Source of the DNA: Kribbella sindirgiensis
GTDB taxonomy: Bacteria > Actinomycetota > Actinomycetes > Propionibacteriales > Kribbellaceae
Length of the DNA: 64,000 nt
Direction: 5' to 3'
Assembly: GCF_004331435.1 (NCBI RefSeq)
Contig: NZ_SJKA01000016.1
Location: forward strand, 1 to 64,000
Shown: in pieces, positions 8,345-16,302 of the stretch
Position numbering within the stretch: the first letter of the stretch is position 1
Layout: every line of letters starts with the position of its first letter
Made by a program: the position numbers and the translations under genes
The notes under the pieces: generated by a model
The model's input: the letters and a program-made list of their open reading frames with translations, nothing else
Database searches by the model: none
Told to the model about the DNA's origin: nothing

Positions 8345-9677
8345 CGCGCACCGTTTCTGTCGTGGCCTCGGTCTTCTTGGCTTCACTCGCGAACGCCTCG
8401 CGCGGGCTCTGCACGGACGCCAGCGACACGATGTCGCGGCCGTAGAAGAACGCCACCAGCCAGATCGACAGCACCCGCATCTTCCGGTCCCACGTCGGGA
8501 CCGCGAGCACGTGGTACCCGCGGTGCATCAACCAGGCCAGCAGACCCTTGATGACGATCCGCTTGTACTGGAAGATCCCGCTCCCGAGGCCGAGCGTCGC
8601 GATCACGCCGAGGCTGTGGTGCACGTAGTTCTTCGGTTCCCGTCCACGCAGCGACCGCAGCAGGTTCTTCGCCAGCACCTTGCCCTGCCGTACGGCGTTC
8701 TGCGCGTTGGGGACGGTGTAGCCCTTGCCTGAGGCGAGATCCGGGACCGCCGCGTCGTCGCCGGCCGCCCACGCGTCCGGGATCACCTCGGTCTCGGTCC
8801 CGATCCGCAGGTCCGCCCGCACCTGGACGAGTCCGCGTTCGTTGTGCGGCAGATCGGTGTGGTTGCGCAGCAGCCGGGTCGCGGCGTTGCCGGCGGTCCA
8901 CACGATCAGCTCCGAGTCGAACTCCGTCCCGTCCGACAGCACCACGTGCCCGTCGTCGGCCGACTGCATAAAGGTGTTCAGGTGCACGGCCGCGCCGCGC
9001 TTCTCGAGCATCTTCACCACCCACTCGCCGGGCTTGTCGCTCACCTCGGGCAGGATCCGCCCGGTCGCCTCGACCAGGTGGAACGCGAGATCGTCCTCGG
9101 ACAGCTCCGGGTATTTCTTCAGCAGCGACCGGGCCAGCGACAGCAGCTCGGCGAACCCTTCGACGCCGGAGAACCCGCCGCCCACGAACGTGACCGTCAG
9201 CAGCTTGCGCCGCCGCGGCCCCGGCTCCAGCCCGGCCGCCTCGTCGAAGGCGGTGAACAGCCGGTCCCGGATCGCCACGGCTTCCTCGACGTGCTTCATC
9301 CCGATCGCCCGATCGGCCACGCCCGGTACGTCGAACGTCCGCGTCACCGCACCGGCGGTCACCGCGATCACGTCGTACGTCAACTGGTAGTCGGGCCCGT
9401 CGGCCGGGTGGATCGTCACGGTCTTGTCGGCGTGCGAGATGCCGGTGACCATGCCGGCCACGAGTTTCGTGTGCTTCAGGTTCCGGCGCAGCGACACCGC
9501 CGCGTGCCGGGCCTCCACGGAACCGGCGACCACCTCGGGCAGGAACGGCTGGTACGTCATGTACGGCCGCGGGTCGACGACGACCACCTCGGCCTCACCA
9601 CGCCGCAGCTTCTTCTCCAGCCTCCACGCCGTGTAGAACCCGGCGTACCCGCCGCCCACCACCAAGATCCTGCGCAC
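8337..9677 (-). CDS. ndh: Type II NADH dehydrogenase (FAD-dependent)
   Basis: 446 aa. Two Rossmann folds are visible: ILVVGGGYAGFYTA at the N-terminus binds FAD, and VTFVGGGFSGVE (~160-170) binds NADH. AAGDDAAVPD followed by YTVPNAQNAVRQG is the second FAD/quinone-site signature, and the hydrophobic C-terminal part (LLAWLMHRGYHVLAVPTW) matches the membrane-associating region of NDH-2. It feeds electrons from NADH to menaquinone without pumping protons. The frame remains open far upstream, but GTG 9677 has a GGAG site about 8 nt away and begins exactly at the conserved FAD motif, so longer versions are unlikely. Confidence 0.9.
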   Translation of the reverse strand: MRRILVVGGGYAGFYTAWRLEKKLRRGEAEVVVVDPRPYMTYQPFLPEVVAGSVEARHAAVSLRRNLKHTKLVAGMVTGISHADKTVTIHPADGPDYQLTYDVIAVTAGAVTRTFDVPGVADRAIGMKHVEEAVAIRDRLFTAFDEAAGLEPGPRRRKLLTVTFVGGGFSGVEGFAELLSLARSLLKKYPELSEDDLAFHLVEATGRILPEVSDKPGEWVVKMLEKRGAAVHLNTFMQSADDGHVVLSDGTEFDSELIVWTAGNAATRLLRNHTDLPHNERGLVQVRADLRIGTETEVIPDAWAAGDDAAVPDLASGKGYTVPNAQNAVRQGKVLAKNLLRSLRGREPKNYVHHSLGVIATLGLGSGIFQYKRIVIKGLLAWLMHRGYHVLAVPTWDRKMRVLSIWLVAFFYGRDIVSLASVQSPREAFASEAKKTEATTETVRVS

Positions 9678-9757
9678 TGCTCTCTCCGTCCGTCGACTTC
9701 TCACAGGTAAGACACCTCGGCCCCGCCGGATGTGACATCGAGACCTAACAGACAGTC

Positions 9758-9787
9758 CTTGTGTGACCAGGAAGACAGTCACACAAG
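9758..9787. promoter_or_regulatory. Perfect 10-bp inverted repeat between ndh and a flavoprotein gene
   Basis: CTTGTGTGAC and GTCACACAAG are exact reverse complements separated by 10 bp. It lies in the 166-bp divergent region, 80 bp upstream of ndh and 56 bp upstream of the flavoprotein gene, so one regulator could control both redox genes. The long spacer does not fit a standard Crp or Rex site. Confidence 0.5.
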
Positions 9788-9843
9788 CACACTCTGCGGT
9801 GTCCTTCTTCATGAGTCCACCCAACACTCGTGAAGGAGAACAG

Positions 9844-11574
9844 ATGAGCATCACCGAACAGCAGATCGCCACGTCCGTCCTGGTGATCGGGACCGGTGGT
9901 GCCGGGCTTCGAGCGGCGATCGAGCTGGCCGAGCAGGGGGTCGAAGTTCTTGCCCTCGGCAAGCGCCCGCGGTCCGACGCGCACACCTCGCTGGCCGCCG
10001 GCGGTATCAACGCGGCGCTCGCCACCATGGACGACCAGGACACCTGGCAGCAGCACGCGGCCGACACGCTCCAGGAGAGCTACTTGCTCGCGAACCCGGT
10101 CACCGTGCAGATCGTCGCCCAGGGCGCCGCGCGCGGGATCGAGGACCTCGAGCGCTGGGGTATGCCGTTCGCGCGCGAGGCCGACGGCCGGATCTCGCAG
10201 CGGTTCTTCGGCGCGCACACGTACCGCCGGACCGCGTTCGCCGGCGACTACACCGGCCTGGAGATCCAGCGCACGTTGATCAACCGGGCGGTCCAGCTCG
10301 GCGTACCGATCCTGGACACGGTCTACGTGACCCGGATCCTGGTGAAGGACAACGCGGTCTTCGGCGCCTACGGTTTCGACCTGACGACCGGCCGGCGCTA
10401 CCTGATCCACGCCGACGCGGTGATCCTGGCCGCGGGCGGTCACACCCGGATCTGGCGCCGTACGTCGTCCCGCCGTGACGAGAACACCGGCGACGCGTTC
10501 CGGCTCGCTGTCCTCGCGGGCGGGAAGCTGCGCGACCCCGAGCTCGTCCAGTTCCACCCGTCCGGCCTGATCGAACCCGAGAACGCGGCGGGCACGCTCG
10601 TCTCCGAGGCCGCCCGCGGCGAAGGCGGCCAGCTGCGCAACGCGCTCGGCGAACGGTTCATGGCCCGGTACGACGCCGAACGGATGGAGCTGTCCACCCG
10701 GGACCGGGTCGCGCTCGCGGAGTACACCGAGATCGCCCAGGGTCGTGGTACGCCGAACGGCGGTGTCTGGCTGGACGTGTCGCACCTCCCCCGCGAGACG
10801 ATCATGCGGCGGCTGCCGCGGGTGTACCAGACGCTGCTCGAACTGCAGATGCTCGACATCACCAAGCAGCCGATCGAGATCGCGCCGACCGCGCACTACT
10901 CGATGGGCGGCGTCTGGGTGCGTCCCGAGGACCACGGCACCGGCGTCGACGGTCTGTGGGCGATCGGCGAGGCCGCGAGCGGACTGCACGGCGCGAACCG
11001 GCTCGGCGGCAACTCGCTGATCGAGCTGCTGGTCTTCGGCCGGATCGTCGCCGAGGAAGCCGCGAAGTACTCGAGCGGCCGCGAGGCCCAGCGGCGTTCG
11101 GCCGACGCCGTCGGCGAAGCGCGCGCGGAGATCGACCAGCTGCTGACGAACGACGGTCCGGAGAACGTCCGCGCCCTGCAGCGCGCCCTCCGCGACACCA
11201 TGACGGCGCGGGCCGGCGTCGTTCGCGACGAGGACGGGCTGCGGGCCGGGATCGCGGAACTGACCGAGGTCGAGGAACGGATCACGCAGGTCGGCGTCCA
11301 TCCGGACATCGCCGGCTTCCAGGACCTCGCGCACGCCTTCGACCTGAAGGCGTCGGCGCTGGCCGCCCGCGCGACCCTCGACGCAGCCCTGGTACGACGG
11401 GAGACCCGCGGCTGCCACAACCGCTCGGACTTCCCGGAACTCGACGAATCCCTCCAGGTCAACCTCGTCTGGTCAGGTCCCGACGCAATCGAGAAAGAAC
11501 CGATCCCAGCGATCCCCGACGACCTCCGGCCACTGATGCGCCACGTCGAAACCGACGGCAAGCTGGTCGAGTAA
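9844..11574 (+). CDS. Frd/Sdh/L-aspartate-oxidase family flavoprotein
   Basis: 576 aa. VLVIGTGGAGLRAA binds the ADP part of FAD, and FHPSG, STRDRVALAE and HGANRLGGNSLIE are family active-site motifs. H47 in DAHTSLAAGG falls where fumarate reductases and succinate dehydrogenases attach FAD covalently; L-aspartate oxidases lack this His. A C-terminal helical domain is present. No iron-sulfur, membrane-anchor, nadA or nadC gene is adjacent, so its electron acceptor and exact substrate are unclear. ATG 9844 follows GAAGGAGAACAG. It is divergent from ndh across a perfect inverted repeat, suggesting a shared redox signal. Confidence 0.75.
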   Translation: MSITEQQIATSVLVIGTGGAGLRAAIELAEQGVEVLALGKRPRSDAHTSLAAGGINAALATMDDQDTWQQHAADTLQESYLLANPVTVQIVAQGAARGIEDLERWGMPFAREADGRISQRFFGAHTYRRTAFAGDYTGLEIQRTLINRAVQLGVPILDTVYVTRILVKDNAVFGAYGFDLTTGRRYLIHADAVILAAGGHTRIWRRTSSRRDENTGDAFRLAVLAGGKLRDPELVQFHPSGLIEPENAAGTLVSEAARGEGGQLRNALGERFMARYDAERMELSTRDRVALAEYTEIAQGRGTPNGGVWLDVSHLPRETIMRRLPRVYQTLLELQMLDITKQPIEIAPTAHYSMGGVWVRPEDHGTGVDGLWAIGEAASGLHGANRLGGNSLIELLVFGRIVAEEAAKYSSGREAQRRSADAVGEARAEIDQLLTNDGPENVRALQRALRDTMTARAGVVRDEDGLRAGIAELTEVEERITQVGVHPDIAGFQDLAHAFDLKASALAARATLDAALVRRETRGCHNRSDFPELDESLQVNLVWSGPDAIEKEPIPAIPDDLRPLMRHVETDGKLVE

Positions 11575-11596
11575 GCCTCGGCAGAAGCGGCCGGGG

Positions 11597-12265
11597 TCAG
11601 GTCGCGCGGGCCTGCCGGATCTCCTGGCCGCGCACAGTGTCCGGGAACCGCGCGAGCATCGCCCGCAGCTCATCAGCGTCGACGTTGGCACCGAACGGCT
11701 CCGTCCCCGGTTCGAGACGCTTGCCCTCGGCAAGCGGTCCGGCGAGGACTGGGTCGAACCCGAGCGCGTCGACGATCCGGGCCACCTGCTCCGCGTCCGA
11801 CGCATCGCCGGCGACGGCGATCGCCTTGCGGCCGGGGGCTCCGGCGGGACGCGCACCTTCGTCGAGGTCGTGGTAGCCCATGTGGTTGAAGGCCTTGACG
11901 ACGCGGGAGTCCGGAAGGAACCGCTGGACGATCTCCGACGACGACGTCCGCGGATCGGTGAGGTCGTCGCGGATGCCGTCGACCTCCCACCAGTAGTTCA
12001 TCGCGTCGATCACGAGCTTGCCGCGCAGGGCCTCCACCGGGACGGTCCGGTGCTTGCCCAGCGGGAGCGCGAGGATCACCGCATCGGCCTCGGCGACGGC
12101 TTCGGCGGCCGTCGTGGCCACGGCTCCGGGTGTGACGACCTCGACGATCAATGCGATCCTCGAGACGTCACCCGAGCCGGCGATCAGCACGCGATAACCG
12201 GCCGCGACCGCGAGCCGCGCCAGCACCGTCCCGACCTTCCCCGCGCCGAGAATCGCGATCGTCAT
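11597..12265 (-). CDS. NADP/F420-dependent oxidoreductase-like protein
   Basis: 222 aa. The N-terminus MTIAILGAGKVGTVLARL is a Rossmann nucleotide site, and the protein resembles the F420:NADP oxidoreductase/P5C-reductase-like family. KLVIDAMNYWWEVDG and VVKAFNHMGYHDL are the family's substrate-side motifs. It may reduce or reoxidise coenzyme F420 with NADP, but some relatives do not bind F420. Its ATG overlaps the TGA of the upstream luciferase-like gene (ATGA), so the two are translationally coupled and probably share the cofactor. Confidence 0.75.
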   Translation of the reverse strand: MTIAILGAGKVGTVLARLAVAAGYRVLIAGSGDVSRIALIVEVVTPGAVATTAAEAVAEADAVILALPLGKHRTVPVEALRGKLVIDAMNYWWEVDGIRDDLTDPRTSSSEIVQRFLPDSRVVKAFNHMGYHDLDEGARPAGAPGRKAIAVAGDASDAEQVARIVDALGFDPVLAGPLAEGKRLEPGTEPFGANVDADELRAMLARFPDTVRGQEIRQARAT

Positions 12266-13299
12266 GCGGACTCCTCCAGGATCTCGCGCACCAGCGGGAT
12301 CACCTTCGTGCCGTACAACTCGACCGCCTTCAGTCGCGCGCTGGTCGGCAGCGGACCACCCGAGTAGATCAGGTCGAACCGCTCCACCCCGAGCGCCTGC
12401 ACCGCGCCCGCGATCCGGTGCGCCACCGTCTCCGGCGAACCGACGTACATAGACCCGTGCAGCACCTCGGACTCGAACTCCTCGCGCTTCAGCGGCGGCC
12501 AGCCGCGCAACGCCCCGATCCGGTCCCGCATCACCTTGTACGGCGCGTAGTAGATCTCCTTCGCCTGCTCGTCGGTCTCCGCGACGAACCCCGGCGAGTG
12601 CATCCCGACCGGATGCGCGACGGTCCCGAATTGCTGCGCCGCCCGTTGGTACAGATCGATGTACGGCGCGAACCGCTCCGGGGACCCGCCGATGATCGCG
12701 AGCATCAGCGGCAACCCGTAGTACGCCGTACGCACCACGGACTGCGGCGATCCGCCGACGCCGACCCACGTGTCCAACCGGCCGGACTCGGTCTTCGGGT
12801 ACACCTCGATGTTGTCGAGCGCCGCCCGCACGGTGCCTTCCCAGGTCACCGGCTTCTCGTCGAGCAACTGCACGAACAGCTGCAGCTTCTCCTCGAACAG
12901 TACGTCGTAGTCGGCCAGGTCGTACCCGAACAGCGGGAACGACTCGGTGAACGATCCACGCCCGAGGATCACCTCGGCGCGCCCGTTGGACAACGCGTCC
13001 ACCGTCGAGAACCGCTGGAACACCCGCACCGGGTCGTCCGAGCTCAGCACCGTCACGCCGGACCCGAGCTTGATGTTCGAGGTCCGGGTCGCGATGCCGG
13101 CCAGCACCGTCTCCGGGGACGAGATCGAGAACTCGGGCCGGTGGTGCTCGCCGAGCGCGATCGCGTCCACCCCGATCTGGTCGGCCAGGACGGCCTCGTC
13201 CACGACCTGCCGGATCGCCGCCGCGGCCGTCACCGGCGCACCGCTGTCGTCCACCGGGATGTCCCCGAACGTGTCCAGCCCAAAGGCCAACTCGGCCAT
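12262..13299 (-). CDS. LLM-class flavin/F420-dependent oxidoreductase
   Basis: 345 aa with the luciferase-like monooxygenase TIM-barrel pattern: GLDTFGD near the start, IALGEHHRPEFSISSPE, TSNIKLGSGVTVLSSDDPVRV, and a C-terminal TVAHRI...RFDLIYSGG segment. It may oxidise or reduce a small molecule using FMN or F420; the coupled F420-type reductase downstream favours a deazaflavin role. ATG 13299 has GGAGAGTGCGGAG upstream, which is better than the in-frame codon 11 triplets earlier. Confidence 0.8.
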   Translation of the reverse strand: MAELAFGLDTFGDIPVDDSGAPVTAAAAIRQVVDEAVLADQIGVDAIALGEHHRPEFSISSPETVLAGIATRTSNIKLGSGVTVLSSDDPVRVFQRFSTVDALSNGRAEVILGRGSFTESFPLFGYDLADYDVLFEEKLQLFVQLLDEKPVTWEGTVRAALDNIEVYPKTESGRLDTWVGVGGSPQSVVRTAYYGLPLMLAIIGGSPERFAPYIDLYQRAAQQFGTVAHPVGMHSPGFVAETDEQAKEIYYAPYKVMRDRIGALRGWPPLKREEFESEVLHGSMYVGSPETVAHRIAGAVQALGVERFDLIYSGGPLPTSARLKAVELYGTKVIPLVREILEESA

Positions 13300-13338
13300 C
13301 TCCGCACTCTCCTGTCCGCTCGTCTGCACCAAGTCTAG

Positions 13339-13352
13339 GTTGACACGTCAAC
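13339..13352. promoter_or_regulatory. Short palindrome upstream of the LLM oxidoreductase operon
   Basis: GTTGAC-AC-GTCAAC has 6-bp arms and lies 40 bp before the LLM gene. It also contains a TTGACG-like -35 on the minus strand, so a bound regulator would cover the promoter. Confidence 0.35.
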
Positions 13353-13369
13353 ACCAGACCGAGCGGGGT

Positions 13370-13741
13370 TCATTCCCGAGAGCGCCAGTGCCGGAGCTTG
13401 TCCGGGTTCAGCACGATCCAGACGGCGGCGACCTTCGCGCTGGTCACCCGTACGCTGACCACTGCGACCACGTTCCCGGTGTCCCGCAGTACGACGCCCG
13501 GCTGACCGTTCACCGCCTCGACCGTCAACGCGAGCTCCGGCCGCAGCAGGTCGGTCAGGCACCGCGCGACCTGAGCCGGCCCACGGACCGGCTCCAGCCG
13601 GGCCGGTACCTGCCCGCCGCCATCGGTGATCGCAACGACCTCCGCGGTCAGCAGGCTCCGCAGAGCTCCGCCGCTGCCCGCCCGGCAGGCGGTCGCGAAC
13701 CGGTGCACGACGGCGTGATCGCCTCGCTCGACCACAGGCAC
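13370..13741 (-). CDS. Stand-alone SnoaL/NTF2-like domain resembling an ECF41 sigma C-terminus
   Basis: 123 aa. It carries the two motifs known from the C-terminal extension of ECF41 sigma factors: DGGGQ (D40-Q44, family DGGGK) and NPDKL (112-116) near the end, but has no sigma2 or sigma4 region. It starts (GTG) 7 bp after the ECF41 gene, with its ribosome site in the gap. In ECF41 factors this domain acts in cis on promoter binding and activity. A free copy beside a sigma factor whose own motifs are degenerate could regulate in trans or sense a ligand. That role is inferred; a simple SnoaL-fold enzyme is also possible. Confidence 0.75.
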   Translation of the reverse strand: MPVVERGDHAVVHRFATACRAGSGGALRSLLTAEVVAITDGGGQVPARLEPVRGPAQVARCLTDLLRPELALTVEAVNGQPGVVLRDTGNVVAVVSVRVTSAKVAAVWIVLNPDKLRHWRSRE

Positions 13742-13748
13742 CTCCCGC

Positions 13749-14618
13749 TCAAGCGATCGCGGTCAGCTTGGCCGGGTTCATCTGCCACAACACTTCGTCG
13801 ATCCCCTCGTCCGACGCGGTCACGGTGCAGACCGCGAACACGTCGCCGCCGTCCCGGCGCAGCATCGCGACGGCGCGGCCGTTCGCCGTACCGAACTCGA
13901 CCTCGACGCCGATCCAGAAGTGCTCGTGGAAGGCCCGGTAGTACTTCGCGACCCGCTCGTACCCGACCACCGGGAACTTCGACACCTGCCGCGCCCCGTT
14001 GCCGTCTGAGTAGCTGATCGCGTCCTTCGCCAGCAGCTCCTCGAGGACGGCGACGTCACCCGACCGGGCCGCCGCGATGAACGCCGACAGCAACGTCTTC
14101 TGCTCACTCCCGCTGACCTCGGTACGGCGTTCCGCCCGGATCCGTTTGCGCGCCCGGCTGACGAGCTGGCGCACCGCCGCCTCGGTCGACTGCAGCATCG
14201 CGGCCAACTCGTCGTACGGGTAGTCGAACGCCTCCCGCAGGATGTACGCCGCGCGCTCGGTGGGCGACAGCCGTTCGAGCACGAGGAGCACCGCGAAGCT
14301 CAGCGCCTCCCCGCGCTCGGCGCCGAGGTACGGATCGGCGCTGGTGTCGACCGGCTCGGGCAGCCACGGCCCGATGTAGGTCTCCCGGCGGGCACGCGCG
14401 GACTGGCTCGCGTTGATCGCGAGCCTCGTCACCGCCGTCGACAGGTACGCGACCGGGCTCTGGACCGCACTGCGGTCCGCGGCCTGCCAGCGCAGCCACA
14501 CCTCCTGGACGAGATCCTCGGCCTCGGTGTGGCTGCCCAGCATCCGGTACGCGATCCCCATCAGCCGCGGCCGCACCGCGTCGAAGACCGCGACCGCATC
14601 ATCGAGCTCATCGGTCAT
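13749..14618 (-). CDS. ECF41-family RNA polymerase sigma factor (SigJ-like)
   Basis: 289 aa. Sigma2 spans roughly residues 10-75 (AYRMLGSHTEAEDLVQEVWLRW) and sigma4 ~110-165 (LSPTERAAYILREAFDYPYDEL followed by a helix-turn-helix). WLPEP at 85-89 is the ECF41 linker signature. A SnoaL-like extension fills ~175-289, but its motifs are altered: DGNG instead of DGGGK, and NPAKL instead of NPDKL at 281-285. ECF41 factors have no classical anti-sigma; they control themselves through this extension and usually neighbour oxidoreductase or epimerase genes, as here. It is the third of four closely spaced minus-strand genes. Confidence 0.9.
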   Translation of the reverse strand: MTDELDDAVAVFDAVRPRLMGIAYRMLGSHTEAEDLVQEVWLRWQAADRSAVQSPVAYLSTAVTRLAINASQSARARRETYIGPWLPEPVDTSADPYLGAERGEALSFAVLLVLERLSPTERAAYILREAFDYPYDELAAMLQSTEAAVRQLVSRARKRIRAERRTEVSGSEQKTLLSAFIAAARSGDVAVLEELLAKDAISYSDGNGARQVSKFPVVGYERVAKYYRAFHEHFWIGVEVEFGTANGRAVAMLRRDGGDVFAVCTVTASDEGIDEVLWQMNPAKLTAIA

Positions 14619-14628
14619 CAGCTGGATG

Positions 14629-14826
14629 TTACGACTCCGAGTCCGTCTCCAGCGCCTCGATCGCGCTGTGCAGGCTGTTCAGGTCTGCTGCTTCCACCTG
14701 CGCCTCGTACGGGTCGAGCACCCAGTCGGCGTCGTCGTCAGGTGGAGTGCCCGCCTTGTCCAGCGCGATGTCCGCCTCGACCTCGACGTCCAGCTCGTGC
14801 AGGAAGTCGTCCTTGCCCATGGTCAT
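14629..14826 (-). CDS. Small acidic hypothetical protein
   Basis: 65 aa, strongly acidic, with no Cys and no signal peptide. The sequence (MGKDDFLHELDVEVEADIAL, then DDDADWVLDPYEAQVEAADL) suggests a soluble, helical partner protein. Its ATG overlaps the TGA of the upstream NAD(P)-binding gene by ATGA, and it ends 10 bp before the ECF41 gene, so it belongs to the sigma operon. I do not recognise a family. A second Met two codons in is an alternative start. Confidence 0.6.
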   Translation of the reverse strand: MTMGKDDFLHELDVEVEADIALDKAGTPPDDDADWVLDPYEAQVEAADLNSLHSAIEALETDSES

Positions 14827-15572
14827 CGACCACCCTGTGCGGCGTACCACTCGTCGTAGTGCACCTCGCCGAGAGTGGCCTCGCCGATCGGGACCAGGCT
14901 GCGCTCGGTGAGCTCGGAGCCGAAGTACCGCGCGTGCTCGTCGGTGACCACCTCACGGGTGTCACCGCGCTCGGCCAGTGCCTTGCGGAAGAACTCGTCC
15001 ATCCGGTACTCGTCCGGCCCGGCGATGTCGATCCGCGCGTTCAGCGGCTCGCCCGTCGCCACCCGGGCCAGGTTCGCCGCGACGTCGTCGGCCGCGATCG
15101 GCGCCCAGGCGACCGGCGCAATGTGCACCTTGCCGTCGTCCCACGTGCCCTCGTCCGCGATCGCCGCGACGAACTCCATGAACTGGGTCGCGTGCACGAG
15201 CGAGTACGGGATGCCAGAGGCCTTGACCAGCGCCTCCTGCGCGAGCTTGGCGGCGAAGTAGGCGTTGTCCGGCAGCCGCTCGGTGCCGACGATCGAGATG
15301 CCGACGTGGTGGCGGACCCCGGCAGCGTCCTCGGCCTGCAGCAGGTTCCCGGTCGAGGTCTTGAAGAACTCCATCACCGGCCCGGCCTCGAACGACGGCG
15401 AGTTCGCCACGTCGACGACCACGTCGGCGCCCTTCAGCACGTCCGCCAGCCCCTCGCCGGTGATCGTGTTGACGCCGGTGCTCGGCGCGGCCGGCACCAC
15501 CTCGTGCCCGGTGAGCAACGCCGCCAGCTTCGTACCGATCAGTCCGGTGCCGCCGATCACGACGATCTTCAT
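14823..15572 (-). CDS. NAD(P)H-binding atypical SDR/NmrA-like protein
   Basis: 249 aa. MKIVVIGGTGLIGTKLAALL is the glycine-rich NAD(P) site of atypical short-chain dehydrogenases. The rest (GADVVVDVANSPSF, HHVGISIVGTERLPDNAYFAAKLAQE) matches the YwnB/NmrA-like type often annotated as epimerase or NAD(P)-binding. ECF41 sigma factors are typically linked to oxidoreductases or epimerases of this kind, making it the likely target and operon leader. A candidate ECF41 promoter and a separate inverted repeat lie just upstream. Substrate is unknown. Confidence 0.8.
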   Translation of the reverse strand: MKIVVIGGTGLIGTKLAALLTGHEVVPAAPSTGVNTITGEGLADVLKGADVVVDVANSPSFEAGPVMEFFKTSTGNLLQAEDAAGVRHHVGISIVGTERLPDNAYFAAKLAQEALVKASGIPYSLVHATQFMEFVAAIADEGTWDDGKVHIAPVAWAPIAADDVAANLARVATGEPLNARIDIAGPDEYRMDEFFRKALAERGDTREVVTDEHARYFGSELTERSLVPIGEATLGEVHYDEWYAAQGGR

Positions 15573-15597
15573 CGCAGAACCCCTTTGCTTGTCTGAA

Positions 15598-15649
15598 CTG
15601 TCTTATAGCTGTCACCAGATAAGACAGGGCACCCGCCGGGCGTGTGACA
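15598..15649 (-). promoter_or_regulatory. Candidate ECF41 promoter plus perfect inverted repeat
   Basis: Read on the minus strand, TGTCACA (15643-15649) is followed after 16 nt by TGTC (15623-15626), close to the ECF41 consensus as I recall it (TGTCACA at -35, CGTC at -10). CTGTCTTAT-N12-ATAAGACAG (15598-15627) is a perfect 9-bp inverted repeat overlapping the -10 side, suitable as a repressor site. Both precede the NAD(P)-binding gene. Confidence 0.5.
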
Positions 15650-15650
15650 G

Positions 15651-16214
15651 TCAGGCAGTAAGAGCTGCGAGATTCTTCAGCGTCGCCTGGAGGACGTCTC
15701 CGATCGGTACGTCGTCCGGCGCGGCGATCCAGCGCTCGAACGAGACCCGGAACACCGCGACGCCGGTCTCGGCCGCCAGTGCGGCGACGTCCGGGGCGAC
15801 GCCGCGGGCGAGCAGGCCGTCGGTGAGAGCTGTCGTCAGCGTGGCCATCTTGATCAGTTCACGCTCGCGCAGCTCCGGCGTCGACGTGATGACGGCGGCG
15901 CGCCGGCGGGAGTAGTCCCGGCGGATGTCGTCGAAGAACTCGGCCGTGGCGAGGACAGCCGCGGTGACCGCCTCCATCGGGGACGCGTCCGGCGGCGCCG
16001 CGGCCAGCGCCTCGACCATGTGCCGCTCGAGCTGCTCGGATCCGGCGAACAGCACCTCCCGCTTGTCCGCGAAGTGCCGGAAGAACGTCCGCGCGGTGAC
16101 CCCGGCCCGATCGGCGATCTCGGCGACGGTCGTGCCGTCGTACCCGCGCTCGGCGTACAGCGCCATCGCCGCCTCCCGCAGCCGCCCGGCCGCGTCCGGC
16201 TCCCACCGTCCCAT
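15651..16214 (-). CDS. TetR/AcrR-family repressor
   Basis: 187 aa. The N-terminal helix-turn-helix is clear (ALYAERGYDGTTVAEIADRAGVTARTFFRHFADKREVLF, roughly residues 17-55), followed by a variable ligand domain. ATG 16214 is preferred to ATG 16238: TAGGAT, a -10 box, ends 7 nt before it, predicting a leaderless mRNA, and the longer start would lie inside an operator. It is divergent from an SDR gene with two identical operator palindromes between them, so autorepression and control of the SDR gene are likely. Confidence 0.85.
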   Translation of the reverse strand: MGRWEPDAAGRLREAAMALYAERGYDGTTVAEIADRAGVTARTFFRHFADKREVLFAGSEQLERHMVEALAAAPPDASPMEAVTAAVLATAEFFDDIRRDYSRRRAAVITSTPELRERELIKMATLTTALTDGLLARGVAPDVAALAAETGVAVFRVSFERWIAAPDDVPIGDVLQATLKNLAALTA

Positions 16215-16230
16215 ACGGTCGATCCTAACC

Positions 16231-16285
16231 GATGTCATCGAGTGACATCAGAGGTGTAGCATCGGTGATGTCAGTCAATGACATC
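16231..16285. promoter_or_regulatory. Two identical GATGTCA-N5-TGACATC operators
   Basis: Perfect 7-bp inverted repeats lie at 16231-16249 and 16267-16285, 36 bp centre to centre. The first covers the TetR promoter. The second covers the predicted start of the divergent SDR transcript, whose TAGCAT -10 box is at 16257-16262. The spacing and identity support binding by the adjacent TetR protein. Confidence 0.7.
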
Positions 16286-16302
16286 ACTCGAAAGGTACGT
16301 TC

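Noticed and set aside
9678..10067. Longer N-terminus for the NADH dehydrogenase
   Set aside because: It would run antisense into the divergent flavoprotein gene. GTG 9677 has a ribosome site and begins at the FAD motif.
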